DNA of 64,000 bases from NCBI GenBank assembly GCA_021791495.1, contig JAJYWN010000078.1, forward strand, positions 23,672 through 87,671, in the 5' to 3' direction. Each line of letters opens with the position of its first letter. Position 1 is the stretch's first letter. This DNA is from Bacillota bacterium. GTDB lineage: Bacteria > Bacillota > Sulfobacillia > JAJYWN01. The notes under the pieces are model-generated. The model worked only from the letters and a program-made list of their open reading frames with translations. It was not told where the DNA came from and did no database searches. Both the position numbers and the translations under genes were made by a program. Below are positions 1-8,811 of this stretch, in pieces.

Positions 1-1
1 G

Positions 2-877
2 CGGCTGGGCGAGGGTTTCCGGCTGCCGCTCCTTTTCGCCGGTAATGACCCAGGGTTCGAACTGGTAGATGACGTCTTGGGGCCCGATTTCGTGGTGCAA
101 CGCGCGCCCAACCTCATCCCGGGCCCGGACCGGCAGAACCCCGGTCCGGTGCGCGAAGCCATTCACCTGCTCTTTCAAGAGCACGTCATGAGCCACGCTC
201 CGGGCTACGCGAAGCTCTTGGCGAGGGCCGGCGCGCCCGTGTTGCCGACCCCCGGCGCGGTGGCGAAGGCGGTGGAGTTGGCCGCCGCCCATTTCCGTCG
301 TGACGTCCTGGCCTTCGACATCGGAGGAGCTACCACCGATGTCTTCTCAGTGGTTTCGGGGCGGTTCGGGCGGACCGTCTCGGCCAACCTCGGCCTGAGC
401 TACAGCGCTCTGAATGTCCTGAACCGGGCCGGCATCGACGGCATCCTGCGGTGGTTGCCGTCAGGGCACGACCCCGCCGCGGTCACGGCGGCGGTGGCGA
501 ACAAGACCATTCACCCGACCACTTTGCCCGAAACCGTGTTCGACCTTGAGGTGGAGCACGCCCTCGCACGGGAAGCTCTCCGGCTCGCCCTGGAGGACCA
601 CCTTTCCGTCACCGGCGACGGTCTGCGGAGAGGCGGGAGACCCCTCCTGGTCATTGGCAGCGGGGGAGTTCTGTCCTTTGCCCCCAGGCGTGCGCAAGCC
701 ATCCGCATCCTGACCGACGCCGTGGGCGGTACCCGCCCCCTGGAGGTGGCGGTGGACGACCGCTTTCTCTTGCCCCAGGTGGGGGTGCTTTCGACCGCCG
801 CCCCGGACCTGGCTCTGGACGTATTGTTGAAGCACTCTCTGAAGTGGTCGGACCGGGAAGACGTGGTGGGCGGCTAG
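2..877 (+). CDS. MutL/GlmL-like ASKHA-fold protein (5' end outside window)
   Basis: The reading frame is open from the first bases of the window, so the N-terminus lies outside it. The visible part contains DIGGATTDVFSV, the phosphate-binding loop of the ASKHA fold, then RTVSANLGLSYSALN, both typical of the MutL/GlmL family that accompanies B12-dependent carbon-skeleton mutases. GlmL-type proteins are thought to act as chaperones or reactivators of mutases. No mutase gene is seen in the window. Twelve bases separate it from the next gene, which has its own strong RBS, so the two are probably one operon. Family assignment is fairly secure; the substrate system is unknown. Confidence 0.8.
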   Translation, partial: RLGEGFRLPLLFAGNDPGFELVDDVLGPDFVVQRAPNLIPGPDRQNPGPVREAIHLLFQEHVMSHAPGYAKLLARAGAPVLPTPGAVAKAVELAAAHFRRDVLAFDIGGATTDVFSVVSGRFGRTVSANLGLSYSALNVLNRAGIDGILRWLPSGHDPAAVTAAVANKTIHPTTLPETVFDLEVEHALAREALRLALEDHLSVTGDGLRRGGRPLLVIGSGGVLSFAPRRAQAIRILTDAVGGTRPLEVAVDDRFLLPQVGVLSTAAPDLALDVLLKHSLKWSDREDVVGG

Positions 878-889
878 AGGAGGGAGAAG

Positions 890-2254
890 ATGGGCCCGTC
901 TTGGCACATGCGACGAATCAGCTTCCCGTCTCACGCCGAGCCGGTGGTCTCCCCCGGCGCGAGCCTGGCGGCCGGAGACACCGTGGCCGTCATCCACCGC
1001 CTGCCGGGGCGCTTGGTGCGGCTGCGGGCAGCCGAAGGTCTGTCTGTGCCTCCGGAAATCCTGTTCAGCCATGTCCTGGTCGGCCCCGAGACCCTCGTGG
1101 AGACGGGAGAACCGGTGGCGGCCGCTGTCTGCCTTGGCTATCCCATGGTGGCCCGGGCGGAGCATGCCGGCCACGTGGCCATGGTGTCCAAGACCCGTGG
1201 TTTCGTCTATATGCGGCAGTCTCTTCCCACGATCGCCAAGGAGTCCCCTCCGGCGGTGGTCCCCATCCCGGCTCAAGGGGTCCCCGAGGCGACCTTGCGT
1301 GAATTCATGATGGTGCGCGAAGGTGACCGTGTCCAGAGCGGCCAGACCCTCGTGTCCCTGAACGCCCTGCGTCTATACCGGCGAGACTACAGTGTTCGTG
1401 GCGCCCCAAGCGGCGGTGGCTGCGTCGCTCCCGTGGATGGCGTGGTGGATAAGGTAGACCTGCGGCGGCTGACCGTGACCATCGAACCGGCTGTCACCCA
1501 GACGGCTATTACGGCCGGAATCCCCGGTGTGGTATCGGCCGTCCACCGGAACGGAATCGACTTGATGGTGTGGGGCGAGGTGTTCACCGGGGTTTACGGC
1601 ACAGGCGGGGAGGCCCTCGGACCTCTGACTTTCGGGGCGGAGGCGGGTTTGGCGCCGGGTCCCGGTGCGGTCTGGGCCCTCCCCGGACGGGTGACCGCCT
1701 CTCAGTTGGACGCTGCCCGTGCCAATGGAGTCCGGGCGGTGTGGGCCGCCAGTGCCACCTACGAAGACCTGCGGGAGTTCCTGGGCGACCGGCCGCTCGG
1801 GACCGTGAGTCTGGCGGGTGCCGGTCCAGTGGTGGTCATCAGTGAAGGCTTCGGTGACCTCTGGATGCCACCAAGGGTCGCCGCCGCCTTGGCAGCCTCC
1901 GCCGGACGGACGGCCGCCGTCAATGGCGACACCCAGCTGCGGGCCGGGGTCATCCGGCCGGAACTGCTGATTCTGCACGACGTGTCGCCCGCCGCGTCCC
2001 CGGCCGATGGTCGGCCACCGGAGCAGCCGGCCCCCGAGCCACGGCCGTTGGCCCAAGGTGACCTTGTGAGGTGCGCCGCCGGCCGGAACCTGGGAAGAAC
2101 GGGCCGGGTGGCAGCGGTGCCGCGGCCCGGTCTGCTGCCCAGCGGCGTCAGCGTTGAGCTGGCGGAGGTGGCGTGGGACGACGGCGGGCGGGACACCGTG
2201 GCCTGTAGGAACCTGGCCAGGGTCTCAGGGGAGTGGGGTGATGGAAATGCTTGA
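890..2254 (+). CDS. conserved hypothetical protein with barrel-sandwich-like N-terminal part
   Basis: This 454-residue protein of unknown function starts at an ATG preceded by GAGGAGGGAGAAG. The N-terminal 240 residues are rich in Gly/Val turns of the kind seen in biotinyl/lipoyl or RnfC-like barrel-sandwich domains (for example VSPGASLAAGDTVAVI, VREGDRVQSGQTLVSL and APVDGVVDKVDL). A Pro-rich linker near residue 375 leads to a small C-terminal domain with KOW/SH3-like character. It lies directly downstream of the MutL-like gene and overlaps the next gene by 14 bases, so it probably belongs to the same module. The fold suggestion is inference from sequence pattern only. Confidence 0.75.
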   Translation: MGPSWHMRRISFPSHAEPVVSPGASLAAGDTVAVIHRLPGRLVRLRAAEGLSVPPEILFSHVLVGPETLVETGEPVAAAVCLGYPMVARAEHAGHVAMVSKTRGFVYMRQSLPTIAKESPPAVVPIPAQGVPEATLREFMMVREGDRVQSGQTLVSLNALRLYRRDYSVRGAPSGGGCVAPVDGVVDKVDLRRLTVTIEPAVTQTAITAGIPGVVSAVHRNGIDLMVWGEVFTGVYGTGGEALGPLTFGAEAGLAPGPGAVWALPGRVTASQLDAARANGVRAVWAASATYEDLREFLGDRPLGTVSLAGAGPVVVISEGFGDLWMPPRVAAALAASAGRTAAVNGDTQLRAGVIRPELLILHDVSPAASPADGRPPEQPAPEPRPLAQGDLVRCAAGRNLGRTGRVAAVPRPGLLPSGVSVELAEVAWDDGGRDTVACRNLARVSGEWGDGNA

Positions 2255-3230
2255 CGCCAGGTCCCGCTTCCCAGGGGGCGAATCCGAGCCCAGGCAGCCC
2301 TATCTGCTCGTCGCCCGGGGCCTGCCGGCGGAGGTGGCCCGCCTCGTGCCCCGTGGGCCCGAAGAGGTCGGACCCCGGGTGCCGCTGTTGACAAGGGCCG
2401 AGGCGGCCGCTCTTGCAGGAACCCTCCACGGGGTTGCCCGGCAGGGCGCCGAGGCCGCCGGAGACGAATTGGAGGGATTCGCGGCCGCCATCGCAGCCGG
2501 ACGCCGGTCGGCCGGCGCCGGGCCGGAGGAGTTAATTCCTCTTCTCTCTCTCCTGGTTCTGGACGGTCTGGTGGCGCCGGTCCTGGCCCGCGACGCCGCT
2601 GCCCTGTTGCAATCCCAGCGCGGCGCCGGCGGCGGATCCGCCAGTGTCCTGGCTGTGTCCACCGCCGGGGGCGGTCCGGTTCCGTTCTTCCGGGCTTGCG
2701 TCAGGCCGGGTGGGCCGCGCGTGGCCGCCCTCTTCTGCTCCGGCACCCTGTACCCCTGGGCGGCGACGTTGGACGAGATCTTCCGGCGGCGCGCGGTCCA
2801 ACTCTGCCTGGCCAGCCGAGATAGGAGCGAGGAAGTGGTGGCCGAGGTCCCGGCGATGGAGCAACTGGACCGGATCAACGCCTTGCGCTATGAAACTCCC
2901 AGCATGGAGTTGCATGTCTACAACCGCCTACCGGTGATCCCCAGGAGCGCACTGGCCGATCTCCGAGAGCCGGCCCTCAGGCTGGCCCGGGCCCTGCTCT
3001 CCGCCGGGTCCGGGAGCTGGCGCCCTGCGACCGCCCAGCTACTGGTAGAGTGCGCGACTTCGCTGGCCGAGCCTTTCCGGGCGGCCGACGGGATCGAAGC
3101 GGCGCTGGGCGTCCTCTTCCATGAAATGGTGTTGGCCTGGGTCTCGGAGGGGTTGCTGCCGCAGCCTGGCCCGTACAGGATCAAGGGGCCGCAGACGCGT
3201 GTCTTTGGCGGGGGGATGGTCCAGAAATGA
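2241..3230 (+). CDS. hypothetical protein in the MutL-like operon
   Basis: This 329-residue protein is not recognised. The ATG at 2241 was chosen because GGGGAGTGGGGTG lies directly upstream and because it gives a 14-base overlap with the preceding stop, suggesting translational coupling. The sequence is Ala/Gly/Arg-rich and soluble, with no signal peptide or clear membrane segment. A central stretch (about residues 130-230) reads like a compact alpha/beta domain and includes FRACVRPGGPRVAALFCSG. It ends in a 4-base overlap with a possible small gene. Confidence 0.7.
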   Translation: MEMLDARSRFPGGESEPRQPYLLVARGLPAEVARLVPRGPEEVGPRVPLLTRAEAAALAGTLHGVARQGAEAAGDELEGFAAAIAAGRRSAGAGPEELIPLLSLLVLDGLVAPVLARDAAALLQSQRGAGGGSASVLAVSTAGGGPVPFFRACVRPGGPRVAALFCSGTLYPWAATLDEIFRRRAVQLCLASRDRSEEVVAEVPAMEQLDRINALRYETPSMELHVYNRLPVIPRSALADLREPALRLARALLSAGSGSWRPATAQLLVECATSLAEPFRAADGIEAALGVLFHEMVLAWVSEGLLPQPGPYRIKGPQTRVFGGGMVQK

Positions 3231-3496
3231 GCCCAGGTACCTGGTTCTCCCAGTGGCGACGAAAGGTCAATGACCGGAACAGCACCCCGCCGGGGTTGGT
3301 GCTCATTGAGGATCCTTGGGACGTGCGGGAGGTCCTTCAGGAATGGGTGACCTTGCTCTTGGAGCCTGTGCCGGGAGCAGAGCCCACGCCGGGACCAGAA
3401 CCTGCCGTACGACCGGACCCAGCGGCCAGGGCTTTGGCCTCCGCGGCGGAGGCCAAGCCCTCCAGCCACTCCTTATCTTCCACGCGGCGAAGGTAG
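3227..3496 (+). CDS. possible small coupled ORF overlapping the MFS gene
   Basis: The ORF begins with an ATGA overlap with the preceding stop codon, typical of translational coupling. The first 45 residues are Trp-rich and plausible as protein (MSPGTWFSQWRRKV, then EDPWDVREVLQEWVTLL). The second half overlaps the 3' end of the convergent MFS gene by about 160 bases and is low-complexity Pro/Ala, which could be antisense noise. Function is unknown. Confidence 0.4.
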   Translation: MSPGTWFSQWRRKVNDRNSTPPGLVLIEDPWDVREVLQEWVTLLLEPVPGAEPTPGPEPAVRPDPAARALASAAEAKPSSHSLSSTRRR

Positions 3497-4815
3497 GGGT
3501 TGGCCAACTGCAGCCCAAGGAACACGACCCAGACGAGACCGGCTCCCGCGATCACCGCTGACGGCTCGAAGAAGCCGCCCACGACCCCCGCGAGCACCGT
3601 AGCCACAGGCAGCGTGAACTGGGCGATGACCCGGCGCACGGCGAAGACGCGGCCCTGCTTCTCCGATGGGGTTTGCATCTGCCAGATCGATTGAGAGTGA
3701 GCGTTGGTGATGGGGTTGAAGAACCCCAGGAGGAAGCCCATGGCCGCCGTGAGGTAAAGGTAGACGGAAAGGCCGAGAACGGCAAAGACGGCACCCTGCA
3801 CGAATAGGGGGACCAGAACTCCCAATACCCGGCGCCGCTTGAGCCCGCCCCAGGCGCTGATGAATACGCCTCCGAGGACTCCGCCCACCGAGAAAACCGA
3901 TGTGTAAAGGGCCAAGGCCGACTCGAAGGTGAACCCACGCCCGGACCAGTCGGGAGCCAGACGGAACTTCAGCAGAAGCGGCGCCAGCACATTCAGGAAA
4001 CCATTGAGGAAGTTGACTAGGGCGAAGGTACCTAGGAGCCAGAGGAGTGGCCGCCGGTACCAGATGAACAGGGCGCCCTCGCGCACGTCGGCCCAGATAG
4101 ACTTGCGGGCCTTCCCGTCTGCGCCACCCAGATCAGTCCGCTTTGGTGACGGTATGGAGAGGAAGGCCAGCGCCATCGCGGCCACCCAGAAAGTCAGAAC
4201 GTCGATGGCCATGGCCAGCGGGGCACCGTTGGTCATCTTGGCCAACGCGGTCCCGATCGCGCCGCCCCAGGCCCCTTGACGAGCCAAACCCGGAATGGCG
4301 ATGATGGTGGCGGCGATGGCCGGTGACAAGACACCCGACAGGGCCCACATGGTCTGCATCATGCCGTTGGCCCGCGGCAACTGCGCGCGGGGCACCAGTG
4401 TGGCGTAGGAAGTGTCGAAGGCCGAACCGTGGAACTGGCCCACCACAGCGAACAGGACGAGGAGCATGGATAACATCCAGAACCTCAGCGCCCCTCCAAG
4501 GACCAGGGACATCAAGGTCAGGCTCAACACGCTGCTGGCCAGGTCGGTGACCATCATGATCTTCCGACGGTCGTAGCGATCCGCCGCGGCCCCGGCGAAG
4601 GGGGCTAAGACCAAGGACGGGATCGTGAAGGAAAGGCCTACTCCCGACAGGGCCAAGGCCAATTGCGGCCTCTGCTCGGGGTTCGGGAACAGCACCGTCG
4701 TTATCCAGATGGTCACGGCGAAAAAGGTCAGGTTACTGCCGAAGACCGAAATGGACTGTGTCGCCCAGAGTATGAGGAAGGTCCGGAAACCGTTAGGCTC
4801 TTTGCCGTCAGTCAT
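3337..4815 (-). CDS. MFS transporter
   Basis: A 492-residue major facilitator superfamily permease with about 12 membrane helices, starting NGFRTFLILWATQSISVFGS, the N-terminal style of the enterobactin-exporter/macrolide-efflux-like MFS group. The loop AAADRYDRRKIMMVTDL between helices 2 and 3 is the conserved MFS signature. The start at 4815 is preferred because CCTGGAGGCCCATA lies immediately upstream. The C-terminal 40 residues are Gly/Ser/Ala-rich and probably disordered. Substrate cannot be told from sequence. Confidence 0.85.
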   Translation of the reverse strand: MTDGKEPNGFRTFLILWATQSISVFGSNLTFFAVTIWITTVLFPNPEQRPQLALALSGVGLSFTIPSLVLAPFAGAAADRYDRRKIMMVTDLASSVLSLTLMSLVLGGALRFWMLSMLLVLFAVVGQFHGSAFDTSYATLVPRAQLPRANGMMQTMWALSGVLSPAIAATIIAIPGLARQGAWGGAIGTALAKMTNGAPLAMAIDVLTFWVAAMALAFLSIPSPKRTDLGGADGKARKSIWADVREGALFIWYRRPLLWLLGTFALVNFLNGFLNVLAPLLLKFRLAPDWSGRGFTFESALALYTSVFSVGGVLGGVFISAWGGLKRRRVLGVLVPLFVQGAVFAVLGLSVYLYLTAAMGFLLGFFNPITNAHSQSIWQMQTPSEKQGRVFAVRRVIAQFTLPVATVLAGVVGGFFEPSAVIAGAGLVWVVFLGLQLANPYLRRVEDKEWLEGLASAAEAKALAAGSGRTAGSGPGVGSAPGTGSKSKVTHS

Positions 4816-4898
4816 TATGGGCCTCCAGGTCGGGAGCGGTGGACTCCTGCTACGTCGCAAGCGTAACACCAGACCTCAATAGTTTCAAGCGCAAGATT

Positions 4899-6215
4899 TC
4901 AGATGTTAACCACCGCCGCCGGAGCCTCCCTTTTCCGGTCGTGCTTCTCTGGTCCGATTCTAGCCTGGCCTCCGAGGTAGGGCCGCAGAACCTCGGGGAC
5001 CGTGACACTGCCGTCGGCCTCCTGGTAGTTCTCCAGAATAGTTACCAGGACACGGGGCGAGGCCAGGACCGTGTTGTTCAGGGTGTGGCAGAATCGCACC
5101 TCTCCACTGCTATCGCGGTAGCGCAGGTTCAACCGGCGCGCCTGGAAGTCGTGGAAGGTCGAGCACGAATGGGTCTCACCGTACTTGCCGCGTCCCGGCA
5201 TCCAGGCTTCCAGGTCATGTTTGAAGACCTGACCGCGCCCCATGTCCCCGGCGCAGACCAGCACCGTCCGGTAGGGGAGGTCCAGGGCCTCCAAGATCTC
5301 TTGCGAATTCCGCAGCATCGCCAGATGGTGCTCCCTCGAACGGGCCTCGTCCGCCACGTCCACCACCACCTGCTCCACCTTCTCGAACTGGTGGACCCGG
5401 TAGAAGCCGCGCGTGTCCTTGCCGGCCGCGCCCGCCTCCCGCCGGAAGCACGGCGAAATGCCCACGTACTTTTTCGGCAGTTCCGCCTCGGGCAGAATCT
5501 CCCCGGCATGGTAGGCCGTGAGAGCCACCTCCGCCGTGCCGATCAGGTTCAGGCCGTCGGGCGCCGTCCGGTAAGCCTGGTCTTCGCCACCTGGGAAGTA
5601 GCCGGTCCCGGTCATGGCCTCATCCTTCACCATCACCGGCACCACCATGGGGGTGAAACCTTTCCTTACCATGTGTTCCATGGCCATCCGGAGGACGGCC
5701 TGGTGGAGCAGGGCACCCTCATTCTTCAGGAAGTAGGTGCGCGCTCCGGCCAGCTTGGCCGCCCGCGGCATGTCCAGCAGGTCAAGGCTTTCGGCGACGG
5801 CAACGTGGTCGCGCGGGGCGAAAGTGAACTGGCGCGGCGCCCCCCAGCGGCCGACCTCGACATTATCGTCTTCGTCGCGGCCGTCGGGGACCTCCGGCGC
5901 GGGCGGGTTAGGGATTTCCAGCATCAGCGCCCCGAACTCGGCCTCCACCCGGTCGAGAGCCGGCTTGGCCGCCGCCAAGCGGCCGTCCACCTCTTTCAGA
6001 CGGGCGATCGCCGCTGCGCGCTCGTCGCCCTTGAGAGTGGGGATGGCGGCCGACTCGCGGTTCTTGACCGCCCGCAGCTCCTCCGTCTCCGCCAGCAGTC
6101 GCCGCCGCTCGGCGTCCAAAGCCAGCAGGCGGTCGACGTCGACTTCCAGGCGTTTCCGCCGTACCGCCTCCTTGATGAGATCGGGGTTGGCCCGGATGAA
6201 CTTGATATCCAGCAT
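4899..6215 (-). CDS. serS: seryl-tRNA synthetase
   Basis: A 438-residue class II aminoacyl-tRNA synthetase that charges tRNA-Ser with serine. The N-terminal start MLDIKFIRANPDLIKEAVRR and the following coiled-coil arm (about residues 25-100) are diagnostic. The catalytic core shows motif 2 (CFRREAGAAGKDTRGFYRVH) and motif 3 near the C-terminus (HTLNNTVLASPRVLVTILEN). The start at 6215 has AAGGAGGAATTTGAA upstream. It is preceded by a T-box leader, so expression is likely induced by uncharged tRNA-Ser. Confidence 0.97.
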   Translation of the reverse strand: MLDIKFIRANPDLIKEAVRRKRLEVDVDRLLALDAERRRLLAETEELRAVKNRESAAIPTLKGDERAAAIARLKEVDGRLAAAKPALDRVEAEFGALMLEIPNPPAPEVPDGRDEDDNVEVGRWGAPRQFTFAPRDHVAVAESLDLLDMPRAAKLAGARTYFLKNEGALLHQAVLRMAMEHMVRKGFTPMVVPVMVKDEAMTGTGYFPGGEDQAYRTAPDGLNLIGTAEVALTAYHAGEILPEAELPKKYVGISPCFRREAGAAGKDTRGFYRVHQFEKVEQVVVDVADEARSREHHLAMLRNSQEILEALDLPYRTVLVCAGDMGRGQVFKHDLEAWMPGRGKYGETHSCSTFHDFQARRLNLRYRDSSGEVRFCHTLNNTVLASPRVLVTILENYQEADGSVTVPEVLRPYLGGQARIGPEKHDRKREAPAAVVNI

Positions 6216-6289
6216 TTCAAATTCCTCCTTCTTGGTTTCCACTCGCCGCACATCCGTCCGGTCTGGTAGGGCGTCCACGGTCACCACCG

Positions 6290-6604
6290 CAAGAATACAA
6301 AAACCCCCGCCCCTGACGGATAAGGTCAGGGACGGGGGTTATCCCGCGGTGCCACCCTGCTTGGACCTTCCCGCCGCATGCCCGCCTAGGAAGGCATGGA
6401 AGCGAAACGGTCCCGCTTGGTCGCTCTAACGCGCTACGCGCCATCTTTGACGGCGGGCCGGCGCCCCCAATGGACGCCAGTTCTTTCTTTCGACTGACCC
6501 GCTTTTTCAGATGGACCTCGGGGGTGGAATGGGCTCTCCGGACTTGCACCGTCCGCCGGATCTCTGTGGTGGCCCGCCCCGTCATCGGTGACTAAGTTGT
6601 CGCC
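6290..6604 (-). promoter_or_regulatory. T-box leader of serS
   Basis: On the minus strand the leader contains the conserved T-box sequence GGGTGGCACCGCGG (6344-6357), which pairs with the acceptor end of uncharged tRNA. It is followed by a terminator stem (arms about 6304-6319 and 6325-6338, CCCCCGTCCCTGACC pairing with its complement) and a T-rich tail. Stem I would occupy the 5' part near 6500-6600. Known T-box logic predicts read-through into serS when tRNA-Ser is uncharged. I did not resolve the specifier codon. Confidence 0.93.
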
Positions 6605-6610
6605 ATTATA
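6605..6610 (-). promoter_or_regulatory. -10 element of the serS T-box transcript
   Basis: The minus strand reads CTATAATGG here, a consensus TATAAT about 10 bases before the predicted leader start. The -35 is weak. Confidence 0.6.
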
Positions 6611-6662
6611 GCATGGAATTCATCCCGGCACCACCACGGGTCTCACTCTAGTGTCATGGGTC

Positions 6663-7268
6663 TCACTTTACTAGGTGAACAACGTCCTTCAGCAGATACT
6701 GCAGCCGCCCGATAATCAGTGAGAGGTAAGCCATGGTAATGCTGCCGAAAGCGGCGCCGAAGGCCACCATCATCGAGAGGCGCCCGAACATCGCCACACC
6801 CTTGGGCAGAGGACCTTCTTTCTTCACCGTGAACAGGAAGTAGAACAGGGAAGCCGCCACGATGAGGAAATAGAGGACGTCATTGATCCCCTTGATGGGC
6901 CGGAAGGTGTCGGTGACCTGCTTCATGAAGACCGCCGGCGAGTAGGCCAGTTCATACCCGGCGCCGTAACCCACCCAGAAAGCCATGGTCCAACGCGCCA
7001 GCCAGTTCCACCCCCGTCCTCCGTAACGCGTGTAGATGAGGAGGCCGATGACGATGGGGATGAGGTAGCTCCAGTTCCCGTCCTTCACCATGTCCTTCTG
7101 CCAGGTGGGCAGGATGACCTGATAGTAAGTGTTGAACACCCCGTAAGCCATGGCGCCACCCACGTAAATATGCTCCGCCACGCGGAAGAACGGGTTCTCC
7201 TTATAGAGGTAGCTCCAGGCCATCAGCGTGACCAGGCCGCCGAGCCAGAGTCCAGTCTGCGCAGACAT
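6663..7268 (-). CDS. membrane protein of the DUF6754 operon (fourth gene)
   Basis: A 201-residue integral membrane protein with about six hydrophobic segments and no family that I recognise by function. The start ATG at 7268 has GTGAGGTGAAAAGAG upstream. It is the last gene of a four-gene minus-strand operon (9588 to 6663) with gaps of only 11-23 bases. A conserved-looking Trp/Tyr-rich N-terminal half (SYLYKENPFFRVAEHIYVGG) suggests a structural membrane subunit. Function unknown. Confidence 0.85.
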   Translation of the reverse strand: MSAQTGLWLGGLVTLMAWSYLYKENPFFRVAEHIYVGGAMAYGVFNTYYQVILPTWQKDMVKDGNWSYLIPIVIGLLIYTRYGGRGWNWLARWTMAFWVGYGAGYELAYSPAVFMKQVTDTFRPIKGINDVLYFLIVAASLFYFLFTVKKEGPLPKGVAMFGRLSMMVAFGAAFGSITMAYLSLIIGRLQYLLKDVVHLVK

Positions 7269-7279
7269 CTCTTTTCACC

Positions 7280-8122
7280 TCACTTCCCGCCCGCGGGCCC
7301 GGTGGCCCGGAGCGACCGGAAGTAACCGATATTCCCGAGGATGATCAGCAGGATGACCAGGATGTGTCCCAAGGACTGGGAGTCCATCCCCGCCAACCCT
7401 TTGCCGGGTGCGCCGACCAGTCGCTCGTACTCAGCCGCTCCGCGCATCCCACCTAGGTAGCCCGTGAGTTGCCCAGAACGGATGTACTGCTGAAGCCCGG
7501 AGTACATGGTCAGCGAGGCGCCGCCCGTCAGCTTCTTCTTCAAGGGTTCGGCGGCGTAGGTCATCCAGTCCGAGTAACCCGGAGACCCGACGGTGGTGAC
7601 GAAGAGCAAGTCCACGTCCTTCAGGGACTTGACCCGTTGCATCAGGGGGAAGCTGTCCAGAGGCTTGTTGTCCATGTCCACCCCGGCGGCACCCTTGGAC
7701 AGATCATTGACCATCGTCCGAATGGTCATCGAACCGCCAATCTTGTAGCCCAGGTTCACGTAGTCCACGCCGTAGGTCTTGCCCATCGCCGCGGCAATGG
7801 GCTTGATCTGGTCATCGGCGAATTGGGCACCCATTTCCCACAGGCTCATGACGACAAGCTTGATGTTCTTCTTGAACGCCTGACGGGCCAGCGCGGCGAT
7901 CATGGGGTCCAGCTCCGGAGCATTTCCGGGGCCGGTATCGTGGGAGATGAAGATCACCGCGTTGGACGGAAGGCTATCGATCGCCTCGAACACGGTCTTG
8001 GTCTCGGGCGAAACGGCCACCGGGAGTCCCATGGGCTTGAACATGGGGATCACCATGGCCAGGAGGATCAGCAGGTAGATCAGGCGCGGGTCGATGCGCT
8101 GCATCTTGTTCCAGGAGTCCAT
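7280..8122 (-). CDS. membrane-anchored alpha/beta protein of the DUF6754 operon (third gene)
   Basis: 280 residues: an N-terminal membrane helix (about 13-33), a soluble domain (about 40-240) and a C-terminal helix (about 250-270). The soluble domain reads as alternating strands and helices (AVIFISHDTGPGNAPEL, KNIKLVVMSLWEMG, VDLLFVTTVGSPGYSDW), a Rossmann-like pattern. The general architecture matches that of the DUF6754 protein in the same operon, a soluble domain between two membrane anchors. RBS AGGGAGGGACAG precedes the ATG. Function unknown. Confidence 0.85.
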   Translation of the reverse strand: MDSWNKMQRIDPRLIYLLILLAMVIPMFKPMGLPVAVSPETKTVFEAIDSLPSNAVIFISHDTGPGNAPELDPMIAALARQAFKKNIKLVVMSLWEMGAQFADDQIKPIAAAMGKTYGVDYVNLGYKIGGSMTIRTMVNDLSKGAAGVDMDNKPLDSFPLMQRVKSLKDVDLLFVTTVGSPGYSDWMTYAAEPLKKKLTGGASLTMYSGLQQYIRSGQLTGYLGGMRGAAEYERLVGAPGKGLAGMDSQSLGHILVILLIILGNIGYFRSLRATGPAGGK

Positions 8123-8145
8123 CGTTCTCTGTCCCTCCCTTCACC

Positions 8146-8796
8146 CTACTGCCCGCCGCCGGACCCGAACCACGACCGCTCCAGGCCCAGCAGGATACGG
8201 ATGGACACGGCGAAGGCGCCGATGGCGGCGCCAAGCTGTATCCCGCGGATGCCGGCGGAGTTGGGCACGGTCATGATCCAGTTCGACAGCTTGGGGAAGT
8301 CATACCAGAGGACCTGGCCGATGGGCGCCTGGCCCAGCATCAGGAGCACGGAGGCGACGATCAGAACGGTGGCCTCCAAGCTCCGCAAGTGGAAAGAGCG
8401 GTACGCGGCAGAGACGATGTAGAAACCGAGCAGGGCGTAGATGGCGGAGCCGATCGGGATGAGGACGTTGCTGTAGATGAAGAGAGCGCCCGCGCCTTTC
8501 GGTCCCTGGGCCATACCCAGGGTGCCGTACAGCACCAGGGTGGCCATGGCAATCACGCTATACCAGTATCCCGCGCGCCGTTTCCGGATGTAGTTGATAT
8601 GCAATGCCGAGAGGTTGATGACCCCCACCAGGATGGCGAAGGCGAAAGTGATCTGCGACCACTTGTCCAAGGTCTTGGTCAAGTCGGGTAGCTTAAAGTA
8701 GGCTAGGTTAAGGAACTTGGAGACCATCACCACCAGGCCGAACAGGAACGTCAATACAAGGGGAAAGTCCTTCCTAAGCCAGTTCAACGGAATCAC
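8146..8796 (-). CDS. polytopic membrane protein of the DUF6754 operon (second gene)
   Basis: 216 residues with about six hydrophobic segments. It starts at a GTG with an excellent GGAGGAGGT 3-4 bases upstream. Positively charged loop RKRRAGYWYSV and the C-terminal tail LLGLERSWFGSGGGQ are visible. No enzymatic motif is seen. It lies between the DUF6754 gene and the third gene with short spacing, so a membrane complex of all four products is likely. Confidence 0.85.
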   Translation of the reverse strand: MIPLNWLRKDFPLVLTFLFGLVVMVSKFLNLAYFKLPDLTKTLDKWSQITFAFAILVGVINLSALHINYIRKRRAGYWYSVIAMATLVLYGTLGMAQGPKGAGALFIYSNVLIPIGSAIYALLGFYIVSAAYRSFHLRSLEATVLIVASVLLMLGQAPIGQVLWYDFPKLSNWIMTVPNSAGIRGIQLGAAIGAFAVSIRILLGLERSWFGSGGGQ

Positions 8797-8811
8797 ACCT
8801 CCTCCGCCTGG

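Noticed and set aside
4839-6269. 476-residue open frame on the plus strand opposite serS
   Set aside because: It mirrors serS codons in a high-GC region, has no RBS and no recognisable domain; serS is certain.
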